DNA of 64,000 nt, taken from Ovis canadensis (Eukaryota > Chordata > Mammalia > Artiodactyla > Bovidae). Made by a program: the position numbers and the translations under genes. The notes beneath the pieces were generated by a model. The model did no database searches. It was not told the origin of the DNA and saw nothing but the letters and a program-made list of their open reading frames with translations. The first letter of the stretch is position 1. Each line of letters begins with the position of its first letter. Shown here in pieces: positions 30,115 through 42,310 of this stretch. The DNA lies in contig NC_091246.1 in assembly GCF_042477335.2 (NCBI RefSeq), forward strand, positions 209,993,501 to 210,057,500, given 5' to 3'.

Positions 30115-31895
30115 TTTTTAAAAAAAACTGTCGTTGACTTACAGTGTTATGTTGATTTCTGATGTACAGAAAAGTATTCAGTTGTACATATTTCATATTC
30201 TTTCCCATTATGCTTTATTAGAGAATATTGAATATAGTTCCCTGTCCTATACAGTTGGACCTTGTTGCTTATATATTTTATATATAGTAGTTTGTATCTG
30301 CTAATCCCAAACTCCTAATTTATCTCTCCCTCACTGCCTTTCTCTTTGGTTCTCTAAGTCTATGAATCTGTTTCTGTTTTGTAAATAAATTCATTTGTAT
30401 CCTGTTTTAGGGTCCACATACAAGTGATATCATATGGTATTTGTCTTTCTCTTCCTGACTTAAACTTCATTTAGTGTGATAATCTTTAGGTCCATCCATG
30501 TTGCTGCAAATGGCGTTATTTCATTCTTTTCTGTTACCGAGTCATATTCTATTTGTATATATATCACATCTTCTTTATCTATTAGTTTGATGTTGGACAT
30601 TTAGGTTACTTCTGTATCTTGGCCATTGTAAATAGTGCTGTGATCATTGGGGTGCTTGTATCTTTTCAAATTACCGTTTTCTCTGGATATATGCCCAGGA
30701 GTGGAATTGCTGGATCATATGGCAACTCTAGTTTTTTAAGGAACCACTATATTGCTTTCATTAGTGGCTGCACCAATTTATATTCCCACCAGCAGTATAG
30801 GAGAATTCCCTTTTCTCCACATGCTTTCTAACATTTATTTTTTATGTTCTTTTTAGTGATGGCCATTTTGACTGGTGTGAGATGATACCTCATTGTAGCT
30901 TTTGACTTGCATTTCTCTAGTAATTAGTAAAGTTGAACATTTTTCATGTGCCTATTGGCCATCTGTATGTTTGTTTAGGTCTTCTGCCCATTTTTTGATT
31001 TTTTTGTTGTTGTTGTTGTTGAGTTACATGAACTGTTGATATATTTTGAAAATCAAGTCCTTATTGGTCATATTACTTGCAGGTATTTTCTTCCAGTTCT
31101 TAGTTTGTCTTTTTATTTTGTTTATGGTTTCCTTTGCTGTACAAAAGCTTCTAAGTTTGATTAGATCCCATTTTTGCTTTTATTTGCTAATTTTTTTTTG
31201 GCCACAACATGGGGGATCTTAATTCCCTGACTGGGGATTGAACCCAACCAGGGATTGAACCCACATGCCCTAGAGTAGAAGTGCAGAGTCTTAACCACTA
31301 GTTTACCAGGGAAGTCCCTATTTTTGTTTTTATTTCTGTTGCCTTGGGAGACTGACCTAAGAAAGCATTGTTAGGATTTATGTCAGAGAATGTTTTGTGC
31401 ATGTTCTCTTCTAGGAATTTTATGGTGTCATGTCTTATATTTATGTCTTTAAGCCATTTTGAGGTTATTTTTGTGTAGTATGAGGGAGTGTTCTAACTAC
31501 ATTGGTTTACTTTCAGTTGTCTAGCTTTCCTAGCACCACTTGCCGAAGAGACTCTTTTTCTCTGCTGTATATTCTTACCTCCTTTCTCAGAGATTAATGA
31601 CTGTAGGTATGTGGGTTTATTTCTGCGCTCTCCTTCTGTCCCATTGATCTATATGTCTGTTTTTGTGCCAGTACCATGCTGTTTTAATTACTCTAGCTTT
31701 GTGGTATTGTTTGAAGTCTTGGCGGGTTATGCCTCCATTTTTTTTCTTTTTCTTCAGGATTACTTTGGCAATTCTGGGTCTTTTATCGTTCCTTACAAAT
31801 TTTAGGATTATTCTTTATAGTTCTGTGAAAAATATCATGGGTAATTTGACAGGGATCTCATTTAGTCTGTAGATTGCTTTAGGGTAGTGGCCGTA
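30115..31895 (-). repeat. L1 fragment, about 1.8 kb, SINE-interrupted
   Basis: Reverse-complement L1 3'UTR and ORF2 C-terminal text in order: 'gttgacttacagtgttatg', 'ggtccatccatgttgctgc', 'attgtaaatagtgctgtgatc', 'gtgagatgatacctcattg', 'ttgtgccagtaccatgctg', 'tatagttctgtgaaaaa'. Frames are broken. A short SINE interrupts it at about 31193-31318. Confidence 0.88.
31193..31318 (-). mobile_element. Short tRNA-type SINE inside L1
   Basis: 'ttggccacaacatggggg' to 'ttaccagggaagtccc', with an internal small duplication of 'gggattgaaccca'. The L1 text (ttttgcttttatt... / ...tttttgtttttatttctg) is continuous across it. Confidence 0.8.
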
Positions 31896-31970
31896 CCACT
31901 TACTTTGGTGCTTACTCATGTATTGCCTTGCTTTTGACGATTAGTTTTGTGTATTTGCCTTGTCCTCTTA

Positions 31971-32162
31971 GGGCTTCCCTTGTAACTCAGCTGGTAAAGA
32001 ATCCTCCTGCACTGCAGGAGACCTGGGTTCAATCCCTGGGTTGGAAAGATCCCTGGATAAGGGAAGGGTTACCCACCCCAGTATTCTGTCCTAGAGAATT
32101 ATATAGTCCATGGGATTGCAGAGTCCAACATGACTGAGCAACTTTGACTTCACTTCACTTCA
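31971..32162 (+). mobile_element. Bov-tA SINE with TSD
   Basis: Full head GGGCTTCCCTTGTAACTCAG, body, and TTCACTTCA-type tail. 12-base repeats with one mismatch: cttgtcctctta (31959-31970) and cttgtcctccta (32163-32174). Confidence 0.93.
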
Positions 32163-32479
32163 CTTGTCCTCCTAATTGATAATTACCGCTAGAAGACAGG
32201 GTTCATATCTTAAGTTGTTTTGTAATATAGCATATTGCTAGGCACATACAATAATTTAAGAGTTACTAAATGAATTAATAATAAAGAATTCTAAAATTGC
32301 TCAATACAGCAGATTATGTATTAGTAACTTATTCTTTCTTTGTCTCAGGCCTTTTAAATACAGAATAGTTTAAATGGTTTACTAGGAAGAGTACTGTATT
32401 GAGTTAAGGAGACTTGCATTCTGTGTGATTCTGGATAAATAGACTATTTAACATAAGTTGCAGTATTATGAAATTGGAC

Positions 32480-32620
32480 GAGATTATATTTGAAATACAG
32501 ACTCCTGGACACCAACCCAGACCCACTTAATATTGAGTGGCATTGAGTTTTAAGAATCTGCATTTTAAACAAATTTCCCCTAAGTAAAGTTTATGTACCT
32601 TAAAAGTTTGAGAATTACTG
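32480..32620 (+). repeat. hAT-type (MER20/Charlie-like) DNA transposon remnant
   Basis: 'tacagactcctggacacc', 'agaatctgcattttaaacaa' and 'aaaagtttgagaattactgg' are in the order expected of a mammalian non-autonomous hAT element. Old and decayed. Confidence 0.5.
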
Positions 32621-32639
32621 GATCTAAGATTTTTTTCTT

Positions 32640-33965
32640 AGATTTTACTTTATTTATTTTCTTACTTTTTGTGCCAGTTGTAACCTATTCTGGACCTTCT
32701 AATCAGTACTGATAACCAAATTTTCTTATTTTTATGCTCTCAGTAACTACCCAAAACCTTTTTCTTAAAATTTGCACACTTTTCTTTATTGATTATTCTT
32801 AGTCTTAAGGATGGTATGTTATTTAATTAAGTGTCTTACCTCGTATTATGTTTATTTAGTTTGTACTTTTATTTGGGCCATTTTCCTTTTTCTTCTGCCA
32901 AAAAGGAAGAAAGAAGTTTTTTTTCCTAGTAAATTTGGGTGAGAACTGTTGATGAAGTTTAGAAAAAAAAATTAGTGCTAAGCTAAACTAGAATATATTA
33001 ATATAACATTGTTTTGGTTTCAGTTACAAACTAGTAATACATGGAGACCTCCAGATGGATAAATTGCATATATGAAATTTCTGTCTACTAAAGAAGAAAT
33101 ATTTGATTGATACCTTCTAGAAGAAAATAAGTATAGGTGAATATGAAGAAAATAAATACAGTATCTAGAAATGCATGCGATTTGACCGTCTTGCATAGCA
33201 CTTACACATGCCGAAGAGACTCATATTATCAAAGTATTTCCTCCTCCTAGTTAAATAATCTAAATAGGTTTTTAATTGCTTTCTAAACGGTGACTTTGGT
33301 AGACATTTGCGTGCAGTAGACTTAACTTGACTTTTTTTTTTTTAAACTTTTGTTCGGTCTGTGAGATGGATATGACAGCTAGGATTACAACAATACATAT
33401 ATATGTAGTCTATGTAAGGTTAGAAATAAGCCTGTAAATAAATGATATGAACATTTTGGAATACATTACCTCATCAGGAATACTAGAACACAACAGTTAT
33501 TGCTTGCTCTTAATTGCAATACAGTAATTGTTTGACTGGAAGTGTTTTGTGTTAGATCCAGTTTCTATTCCAGTATGCACTCATGGGAGCAGCTAGAAAG
33601 GTATGGGGACATTAATAGGACAGATAATAGGACTTTCGGAAGGAGAACTAAAATGTCCAGCTAACAAATATTTATTAGTGCTTCCTTTGTGCATAGTTCT
33701 TTTCTAAATGTTAGTGGATTCAAAGAAAAATAAGAAATGCTGCTTCCCTTCTCCAACTGTCTCATGCCATAACCTATACCACTTTATGAAAGGGAATTCA
33801 ATCCCATGCTGTTGTAAGCATGGGTAGGTATTTTGCTATCTTGTAAACCCTTTAGCCTTGTATTATTTTCTCTCTCTGCCTATCTTTCAGGATGAGAAAT
33901 TCCTGTAGATATTCTCCAATATAGGAGAAGAGACTGTGTTCTTGTGTGTCTTCTAGCTGATCCAC
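32640..33965. other. Intronic stretch without recognised features
   Basis: AT-rich. No open frames or repeats I can name. Confidence 0.4.
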
Positions 33966-33969
33966 ACTT

Positions 33970-34066
33970 TAAAATTTTTTTTGGTGAGTTTGCCCTCTGC
34001 AAAATCTTAGCTTCCCAACCACTGAAAACTTGGAATCCTAACAGCTGGACCGCCAGAGAACTCTCC
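33970..34066 (-). mobile_element. Decayed short tRNA-type SINE
   Basis: 'aaatcttagcttcccaacc' to 'ctggaccgccagagaactc' fits the short tRNA-SINE class seen elsewhere in the window. Confidence 0.55.
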
Positions 34067-34567
34067 TTTTATATCTTTCTTCTCTGTTAATCTTCTTAAA
34101 GAAAGAGCAGTGAACACTTCTTGATTTCCCTATCCTTAACTCTTTGCTTGCCCTCCTAACCCCACACTGTATGTTAGGTGAGCAGTGGCTTCCTAATTGC
34201 CAAATCCAGTCGCTTTTCAGTCTGTTCTCTTATACTTTTCTACCGAATTTGGTAGGTTGATCACTCTTTGCTTACAACTCTCCTCTTTTGACTAGTGACT
34301 TTCCTTTTCCTCTATTCTATATCTTCTCCATCTTCACTTCCCCTTCTAAATGGTTGTGTGTGTGTGTTTTAAATTTCCCTTAGATTGTCTTGAGTATACT
34401 TTTCTTTTATTGCTACTTCTGTTTCTTGTTGATTTTCTCTTATTGCTCCTCCTCTCTCAGGCTTTAATTATCCTGGAAAAGAGATTTCTAAATTTAATAG
34501 GCAACCAGAATTGGAAACTAGAAAGACTTGAATTCTTTATTAGTGGTATTGTTGACTGTTCACTTTG

Positions 34568-34770
34568 TTTTATTTATTTATTTGGCTGCGCCGGGTCTTA
34601 GTTGTGGTATACTCGATTTCCAGTGTTCCTTACAGCATGCAGGATCTTTAATTTTAACATGCGAATTCTTTAATTGCTGCATGTGGGATCTAGGTCCCTG
34701 ATCAGGGATCAGACTTGGACCTCCTGCATTGGGTGTGTGGAGTCTTAGCCACTGGACCACCAGGGTAGTC
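34568..34770 (-). mobile_element. tRNA-type (CHR-like) SINE
   Basis: Reverse complement: 'tttatttatttggctgcgcc' to 'ggaccaccagggtagtccc'. Possible diverged target duplication 'gactgttcactttg' (about 34553-34566) versus 'ggctgtttactttg'. Confidence 0.8.
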
Positions 34771-34827
34771 CCTGGCTGTTTACTTTGACATAGCACCTCT
34801 TTTGGTCTCAATATCCTCACTTGTGGG

Positions 34828-35043
34828 GGCTTCCCTGGTGGCTCAGATGGTAAAGACTCTGCCTCTAAAATAAAAGAATCTGCCTCTAATGCAGGAGACC
34901 TGGGTTCAATCCCTAGGTCGGGTTGATCCCCTGGAGAAGGGAATGGCTACACTCTCCAGTATTCTTGCCTGGAGAAATCCATGAATAGAGAAGTCTGGCG
35001 GGCTGTAGTCCATGGGGTCACAGTCTACAGAACTGAGGGACTA
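34828..35043 (+). mobile_element. Bov-tA SINE with internal duplication
   Basis: Standard Bov-tA, except that the early head region carries a small direct duplication ('ctctgcctctaaaata' / 'tctgcctctaatg', 34857-34891). 'ctcacttgt' flanks it on both sides (about 34816-34824 and 35045-35053). Confidence 0.88.
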
Positions 35044-35321
35044 ACTCACTTGTAAAGTGAGGAGGTTGGCCTCGTACTTAAAACACTTTTGCTTATGAAC
35101 AAAGAAAAGCCAGTGTTATGCTTAGTTACTAGTAAGTGTGTAGCACCTTGATAGATTTGGTTATTATGGAGTATATGGTACTTTTAGGTTAGGGGAAACT
35201 GGAGTATTCTGAAATTGATGTAGGTACTACTTTGAAGAAAATATAAATTTTTTTGCAGATGCATTTAGTATCTTGACTGTGTTGAATTAGGACCACAAAA
35301 GTGGTGTAAAGAAGATCTCTT

Positions 35322-35438
35322 TAGGGAATTCATGGGTGGTCCAGTGGTTAGGACTCTGCCTTAAAAGCTGAGGGCAGGGGTTCAATCTCTTGTCTAGGAA
35401 CTAAGATCCCACAAGCTGTGTGGCACCAAAAAAAAAAA
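35322..35438 (+). mobile_element. Short tRNA-type SINE
   Basis: Sense orientation: 'gggaattcatgggtggtcc', 'ggggttcaatctcttgtc', ending in A11. Confidence 0.75.
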
Positions 35439-35463
35439 GTCTATAACTAAAGAGTGCTTTTTA

Positions 35464-35785
35464 TTTATTTTTTGGCTGCACTGGGTTTTTGCTGCTGTGC
35501 GCATTTATCGAGTTGCAGGTGTGTGGTGTGGGCATCGCATGGTGGTGGCTTCTCTTGTTGTGGAGGACAGGCTTTAGGGCAGGCCGGCTTCAGTAGTTGC
35601 AGCTCTTGGGCTCAGTTGCTGCTGCTCCTGAGTTCTAGAGCACAGACGCAGTAGTTGTGGTGCATGGGCTTAGTTGCTTCGATGCTTGTGGGATCTTCCT
35701 GGACCAGGGATCAAACCTGTGTCTCCTGCATTGGCAGGTGGATTTTTTTTAAATTTTTTAACCAATGAGCCACCAGGGAAGCTGC
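35464..35785 (-). mobile_element. CHR-like SINE with perfect 15-base TSD
   Basis: Reverse complement CHR element. aaagagtgcttttta at 35449-35463 and 35786-35800. Confidence 0.92.
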
Positions 35786-36013
35786 AAAGAGTGCTTTTTA
35801 AATAGTTGAAATCTTAGAATTTTAGAGTTGGAAGAACCTTAGAGTAAACTTTAAATAGGTAGAGGTTTAATTAAGAAGGTTAGACTTCTCTACAATCTTG
35901 ACTTTCATGTTAATTTTAAAATAATTATGCCAAGGTCAATTTTGGCTCAGCCTTTACCCAGTTATCATAAATGCTAAACTAGTGATATTTAATTAATGCC
36001 ATTAGCTCAGTTG

Positions 36014-36291
36014 ATTGGAGAAGGCAATAGCACCCCACTCCAGTACTTTGGCCTGGAAAATCCCATGGACGGAGGAGCCTGGTAGGCTGCAGTCCATGGG
36101 GTTGCAAAGAGTCGGACATGACTGAGCGAATTCACTTTGACGTTTCACTTTCATGCATTGGAGAAGGAAATGTCAACCCACTTCAGTATTCTTGCATAGA
36201 GAATCCCAAGGATGGGGGAGCCCGGTGGGCTTCCGTCTGTGGGGTCGCACAGAGTCGGACACGACTGAAGCGACTTAGCAGCAGTAGTAGC
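36014..36291 (+). mobile_element. Bov-A2 SINE nested in a Bov-tA head
   Basis: Two BovA units and a CAG/TAG-rich tail. agctcagttg is duplicated at 36004-36013 and 36292-36301, and this 10-mer is itself part of the Bov-tA head into which it inserted. Confidence 0.9.
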
Positions 36292-36481
36292 AGCTCAGTT
36301 GGTAAAGAATCCGCCTGCAATGCGGGAGACCTGGGTTTGATCCCTGGGCTGGGAAGATCCCCTGGAGAAGGGCAAGGCTACCCACTCCAGTATTCTGGCC
36401 TGGAGAATTCCATGGACTATACAGTCCATGGGGTCACAAAGAGTCAGACATGACTGAGTGACTTTAACTTCACTTGACTTC
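36292..36481 (+). mobile_element. Bov-tA SINE (split host of the Bov-A2)
   Basis: Continues from 'agctcagttggtaaagaatcc' through GTTTGATCCCTGGGC to a 'cttcacttgacttca' tail. Its first 15-20 bases lie left of the Bov-A2 and are decayed. Confidence 0.9.
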
Positions 36482-36592
36482 ATTTTATTTTTAGGTTAGT
36501 AAGTTGTTTCTAACAGCTTTATTGGATATAATTCCTGTACCATATGATTCACCCGTTTGACGTTTACAGTTCAGTTCTTTTGGGTGGTGGTG

Positions 36593-36776
36593 TTCAGTCA
36601 CCCAGTCATGTCCAACTCTTTGTGACCCCATGGACTACAGCCCTCCAGGGCTCTCTGTCCCTCACCATCTCCTGACATTTGCCCAGGTTCATGTCTGTTG
36701 CATTGGTGATGCCATCCAGCCGTCTCATCCTCTGATGTCCTCTTCTCCTTCTGCCTTCAGTCATTCCCAGCATCAG
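36593..36776 (-). mobile_element. BovB 3'-end fragment
   Basis: 'ttcagtcacccagtcatgtcc' to 'cattcccagcatcag' is the last about 180 bases of BovB in reverse complement. A severely 5'-truncated insertion. Confidence 0.85.
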
Positions 36777-37321
36777 CTTTGGGTATATTGTGTTATTAAT
36801 TATAAAAATTATGGTTAAAATATATATATATTATATGTATATAACAAGATTTGCCATTTACACCATTTTCAGCTGTACAATTTAGTGGTATTTCAGAGTG
36901 TGTACAGCTATCACCAAAACATTTTCATCACCCCAAACAGAAACTCTGTTATCATTAAGCAATAGTTCCCAATTCTCTCCTCCTCCCAGCCCCTGGTAAC
37001 CTCTAATCTATTTTCTGTCTCTGCGATTTTTGCTTACTCTAGATATTTCATGTAAGTGGAATTATACAATATTTGTCCTTTTGTTACTGGCTCATTTGGC
37101 TTAGCATAATGTTTTCAGGGTTTATACTTGTTGGAGAATGTGTCAGAATTCCATTGCATTTTAAGGCTGAAAAACATTTCATTGTATGTGTTCATTCATC
37201 TGTTGATAAACTTGAGTTGTTTTCACCTTTTGGCTGTTGATGGGCAACGAATGCAGTGAATACTGGTGAACAAGTATATGTTCTAGTCCCTGCTTTCAAT
37301 ACCTGTGCATATATACATATA

Positions 37322-37530
37322 TAGTGGTGTAGTCACCAAGTCGTGTCTGACTCTTGCAACCCTATGGACTATAGCCCGCCAGGCTCCTCTGTCCATGGGA
37401 TTCTCCAGGCAAGAATACTGGAGTGGGTTGCCATTTCCTTCTCCAGGGGATCTTCCTGTCCCAGGAATCAAACTTGGGTTTCCTGCATTGCAGGCAGACT
37501 CTTTAACCAACTGAGCTATGGAGGAAGCCC
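37322..37530 (-). mobile_element. Bov-tA SINE
   Basis: Reverse complement: 'agtcaccaagtcgtgtctg' to 'tgagctatggaggaagccc'. Inserted into the L1M fragment. Confidence 0.92.
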
Positions 37531-37859
37531 TATGTAAAATATCTGTGGGTGTAATTGTTAGATCATGTGGTAATTCTGTGTTTAGTTTTTTGAGGAACTG
37601 CCAAGCTCTTTTTCACAGTGGCTCTACCATTTACCAGCAGTGTACAAGCGTTCTACCTTTTCCACATCCTTGCCAATCTTTTTTTTTTTTTTTATTATAA
37701 CCATCCTAATGTGTTTGAAGTATTGTCTCATTGTAGTTTTGATTTCCATTTCCCTTATGATAAATGATGTTGAGCATCTTTTCATGTGCCTGTTGACTGT
37801 ATATCTCCTGTGGAGGAATATCTATTCAAATTCTTTGTCCACTATTTTTAAATAATTAC

Positions 37860-37972
37860 TTTTTTTTATGCTACGTGGGTTGTGGGATCTTAGTTCCCCA
37901 ACCAAGGATTGAACTTGGGCCACAGCAGTGAAAAGACTGAGTCCTAATCACTTGACCCCCAGAGAATTCACT
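37860..37972 (-). mobile_element. Short tRNA-type SINE
   Basis: 'ggttgtgggatcttagttcccc' region to 'acccccagagaattca'. T-rich left edge is its tail. Confidence 0.65.
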
Positions 37973-38339
37973 AAAATTGTAATTTTACTGAGGTATAGTT
38001 GACATATAACAGCTTATAAGTTTAAGGTGAATGACATGTGGACTTGATACATTTATATATTGCAGCGTGATTTCCACTGTAGATTTAGCTAACACCTATA
38101 TCTTTGTGTGTGTTTGTGGTGGGAACAATTAGGACCTAGTCTCTCAGCAACTTTGAAGTTTTTAATATGATATTGTCTAAGTCCACTATGATATGCATTA
38201 TATTTCCAGGAATACTTTATCAACTGATTGCCTAAGTTGGTACTCTTAGGCATTTGCCCATTCTTTAATCATGTTTGTCTTTGTTGTCAAGTGGTAGGTG
38301 TTCTTTATATATTCCCATTCCTTATCAGATAGATGATTT

Positions 38340-38530
38340 TCAAATGCTATGGACTGCATGTTCTCCTTCAAATTCATATGTTAAAATCAACCCCCAAGGT
38401 GATAATACTAAATGGTGAGGCCTTTGGGAGGTGATCAGGTCATGAACATTGTGGCTTCATGAATGGGATTAGTCTCCTTATGGAAGAGAATCCAGAGAAA
38501 CCTTCTGCCATGTGCGGTTATAGCACCTTG
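38340..38530 (+). repeat. Ancient mammalian interspersed repeat, family not named
   Basis: 'aaattcatatgttaaaatc', 'ggcctttgggaggtgatcagg' and 'catgaatgggattagtctcc' form a motif series that recurs widely in mammalian genomes. I cannot name the family with confidence. Confidence 0.5.
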
Positions 38531-38654
38531 CATTGGTCTGCGTGTCTCTCTTTATGCCAGTACCAGACTGTTTTGATTACTGTAAATTTGTGGTAAGTTT
38601 AAAATTGGGAAGTGTAAGTTGTCCAACTTCATTCTTTTTTATTTTTTAGAAACA

Positions 38655-38909
38655 TTATTTATTTATTTATGGCTGTGCTGGGTCTTCGTTGCTGTACATG
38701 GGCTTTCTCTTAGTGGTGGTGAGTGGGCTTCTCATTGAGGTGGCTTCTCCTGTTGGAGAGCATGGGCTCTAAAACTTGAGTAGGCTTCAGTAGTTGTGAT
38801 GAGTGGGCTTAGTTGCTCAGCTGCATGTGGAATCTTTCCCAGCAGGAATCGAACTCAAGTCTTCTGCATGGCAGGTGGATTCTTATCCACTGTATCACCA
38901 GGGAAGTCC
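38655..38909 (-). mobile_element. CHR-like SINE
   Basis: 'tttatttatggctgtgctgg' to 'atcaccagggaagtcc'. Diverged. Confidence 0.85.
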
Positions 38910-39940
38910 TTTTCTGTGTCTTTTGCACTTTTTGAATTTTGGATCATTACCCATTAACTAATATGAAATTACAAGTTAGGAAAAATTTAAATACTTAGAT
39001 TTTTCTTATTACCAAAACTGTGCAGAGGGGGAAATTAACTTTACAGTGGAGAAATATGCAAATGCTACCTCAGTTAATCAAGATAAATATCAGTGATTAG
39101 TCATGTTGATAATACTGATGTGAGATGAGAGAATGGCACATTACTTCTGTGGTTTTCCTCCATAAAACCCACAGTCCTAGTTTAGCTAACCAGGAGAAAA
39201 ATATCAGTCTTAAAATATGCTACAGTCTACAAAATACCTGACTAGTATTCCTTAAAACTACCAAGGTTATCAGAGGCAAGGTTATCAGAAGGTTTGAGAA
39301 AGTTTCTTTAGGTCCAGAGGAGCCTAAAGAAACATGACTGATGTAAATAATGTGCTACTAACTATCCTGGAAAAGAAGAAGAACATTAGGGGAAACTAGT
39401 GAAATCCTGATAAAATGTGGAGTTTGGTTAATAGTAATGTAACATTGTTGGTTTCTCAGTTGTAACAAATATACCATATTAATAAAAGATATTCATAATA
39501 GTGGGGGCTGGGTGAGTGGTATATAGAAAAACCTCTGTATATTTGCAATTTTTCTGTAAAACAAAAGTTGTCCAAAAATAAGTTTATGAAAAATGTACAT
39601 GCTTATTTCATATAAATACAATAAATAAGAAAGACAGTTTTTAAATTCATTATCATGTTTACTTGAATATAAGAATCTTAATACTTTTAAGCCCTTTTCC
39701 ATACATAGATTTTAGTGACACTGTACGCTGTATACACAACACAAATACATAAAATTGTGCCATGAAACCTGCTTTTTTCCTAAAACTTGTTGAATATATT
39801 CTCACTGACTCTTCATATATGTTGAATATTTTTCTCAGGGTGTATTGAAAGTATAGTATATTTTATTTATACAAAAGGCAGTCCTTTCATCTTTAAAATA
39901 GGGGCCCAATATCCTGTTTCTTTGAAATATTATGCAATCT
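38910..39940. other. Intronic stretch without recognised features
   Basis: AT-rich. No gene or nameable repeat. Confidence 0.4.
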
Positions 39941-39954
39941 ACTCAATAAATTCT

Positions 39955-40073
39955 ATTTTTCTTTTCATTTTTGGCCACACAGTTCGGCATGTGGAATTCC
40001 CATACTAGGATCAAACCCATGCCTTCTGCGTTGGGAGCATGGAGTCTTAACCACTGGGCCATCAAGGAAATCC
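39955..40073 (-). mobile_element. Short tRNA-type SINE with TSD
   Basis: 'ttggccacacagttcggc' to 'gccatcaaggaaatcc'. caataaattct flanks it at 39944-39954 and 40074-40084 (perfect). Confidence 0.85.
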
Positions 40074-40403
40074 CAATAAATTCTTTTTAAAGAAATTCTG
40101 TGTGAGGAACTGGTAGATATAAAGTACATTTTTCTACTATGGTATGATGTGACTTTAAGAGTCTATATGATATGTCAAATTACATAGAATAAGCTATAAG
40201 GGCAATTATTACCGAAAGAGATACATAAAAGTTTATGTACCTAGAGTCCTGGCGTCCGACACTGTTCATTAACCTTGCCTTGACCATATTAAGAAACACT
40301 GAAGGTGCATTGCATGGATTATCAAGCTATAATGCAAAATTTGTGTTATCTTTCTTACCTGAAATGTGTTGACTGTGGACTTGATGGAAGAATTATGAAA
40401 CAT

Positions 40404-40669
40404 TCGGACTTCCATGGTGGTACACTGGTTAAGAATCTGCCTGCCAATGCAGGGGACACAGGTTCGATCCTTGCTCCGGGAAAATTCTACATGCCAGGGA
40501 ACTAAGCCTGCGTGCCACAACTACTGAGCCTACATGCTCTGCAACAAGAGAAGCCACCACAGTGAGAAAGCCTGTGCGCTAACTAGAGAGCCGCCCTTGC
40601 TCACTACAATTAGAAAAAGCCAGCTTGCAGCATCAAAAGCCTGGTGCAACCAAAAAAAAAAAAAAAAGG
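40404..40669 (+). mobile_element. CHR-like SINE with TSD and long A-tail
   Basis: 'ggacttccatggtggtacac', 'ggttcgatccttgctccgg', 'caactactgagcctac', ending in A16. 14-base repeats with one mismatch at 40390-40403 and 40670-40683. Confidence 0.9.
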
Positions 40670-40789
40670 GAATTATGGAACATGATAAAACTGTGATAGA
40701 GGCATTGACTGTAATAATTTTAGATGGAATTGGATGTTTGGGGTAAATGGAAGGACTAGTGGACTGCCAGGTGAGTCTTTTTTTTTTTT

Positions 40790-40935
40790 TTCCACATGAA
40801 TATTTCTTAAGCCTTTAATATATCCATTAAATGTCTTACATATTTACTGTGTTATCTCATCAGTCTCAAACTAGACTGATCACTACTATTATTTTCCTGA
40901 TTTCATAGATGAGTAAATAAAGTCCTTTATACCTC
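40790..40935 (+). repeat. MIR-type remnant
   Basis: 'gttatctcatcagtctcaaac', 'ttcctgatttcatagatgag'. Weak. Confidence 0.4.
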
Positions 40936-40939
40936 CAAA

Positions 40940-41530
40940 GCACAGCATTAATATAATAGATACAGTGTTAGCCTGAAGGTGTAAAATACTTGGAATATTT
41001 TAAGCATCTGAAAATCTTATTGGCATTTTAATAATTCAGAAATAATTGCCTTGACTAAACTGTTTCTTAGTTATGATTTATTTTATTATATGACAGCAGA
41101 TATTTTAGGTTTTGGTTGTATAGCATTTAGGTATTGGTAGATAATACAAATTTTCATTGAAGAGTCAAAGTTTTTAAGTTTTGGAAAGGAAAATCAGTTA
41201 GATCAGAAGAATGATGATAAAATATTTGGTTGAGGATAAATTTTCAGTGTTTCCATCTGTTGTTAGTGATTAGAACTCCTAGGGGCCAGTCTAGTGTGAA
41301 GAGTAACTTTTTATATCCAGTTACCACACAAAGGGCCATATTATGGTGACAAGAAAGGTAAGATTAAAAAGTCAAATAATGTCAATATATGAATTTATTA
41401 TTTTACTTATTGAAACAGTTTTTGGTGGGAGATAATTTTCTGGGATATTTAATTATTTGTTTCTTTGGCTAAACCAGTGTGTTAGCTTGATGAAATTTTA
41501 TCAAGAATGTTAAACTATGAATTCACTTTA
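40940..41530. other. Intronic stretch without recognised features
   Basis: No gene or nameable repeat seen. Confidence 0.4.
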
Positions 41531-41534
41531 GTCT

Positions 41535-41751
41535 TTACCTCTTCTGGTGGCTCAGATGGTAAAGAATCTGCCTGCAGTGTGGAAGAACTAGGTTCAGTTC
41601 CTGGGTCAGGAAGATCCCCTAGGGAAGGGAATGGCAACCCACTCCAGTGTTCTTTCCTGGAGAATTCCATGGACAGAGGAGTCTGGTGGGCTACTGTCCA
41701 TAGGGTCATAAAGAGTTGGATATGACTGAGTGACTTTCATTTTCACTTTAG
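41535..41751 (+). mobile_element. Bov-tA SINE
   Basis: 'tggtggctcagatggtaaag' head, body, and 'ttcattttcactttag' tail. A short 'cactttag' repeats on both sides (about 41524 and 41744). Confidence 0.9.
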
Positions 41752-41754
41752 CAC

Positions 41755-42305
41755 CAACTTTTTCCACTTATCCAGCGTTCCTCCAGGAATTATTATTTTG
41801 TCCATTAGGTTTATGAGAAATTCAGTTTTACTGGTTTTTGCTAAGACCTATTAGGAGCAAGGCAGTACTCTTAAATTTGTAGTCAATTTAGATTTGTACA
41901 CTAAGCAGCTAATAAGTTTTATACTTTACATCATCCTGTTAATGAAAATAGGTTAAATTCAGTAACTGAAAAAGATTAAATTCTAGTTATGGAATTGTAT
42001 CAGTAGGATAATTTAGGTTATTATAAAACAGCAATGGTTATTTCTTGCTCATGCTACCTATCCATTGAAGACTGGCAGGGATATTCTGCTCATCATTCAG
42101 GGATCTGGGATGGTGGAGGGCCACCATCTTGAAAGTTGCTGGTTCCCAGAGGTAAAGTAAAAGGTTTTTCTTGGCATTTAAGTGTTCTGCCTAGAAGAGA
42201 TTCACACCACTTCTACTTATACTACTTTCGTAACTATTTAGCCTCATGGTCTCCCAACCTCTAGGAAATGTGATCTTTTCAAGTGTCTACAAAAGTAATT
42301 TGGGT
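41755..42305. other. Intronic stretch without recognised features
   Basis: No gene or nameable repeat seen. Confidence 0.35.
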
Positions 42306-42310
42306 AATAG

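Larger units (their letters stand above)
36800..38120 (-). repeat. Old L1M fragments, interrupted by two SINEs
   Basis: Old L1 text: 'acagctatcaccaaaac', 'tggcttagcataatgttttc', 'aggaactgccaagctct', 'tgttgagcatcttttcatg'. A Bov-tA at 37322-37530 and a short SINE at 37860-37972 interrupt it. An L1 3'-tail-like piece ('actgaggtatagttgacatataac') follows at 37988-38011. An AT microsatellite sits at 36820-36845. Confidence 0.7.
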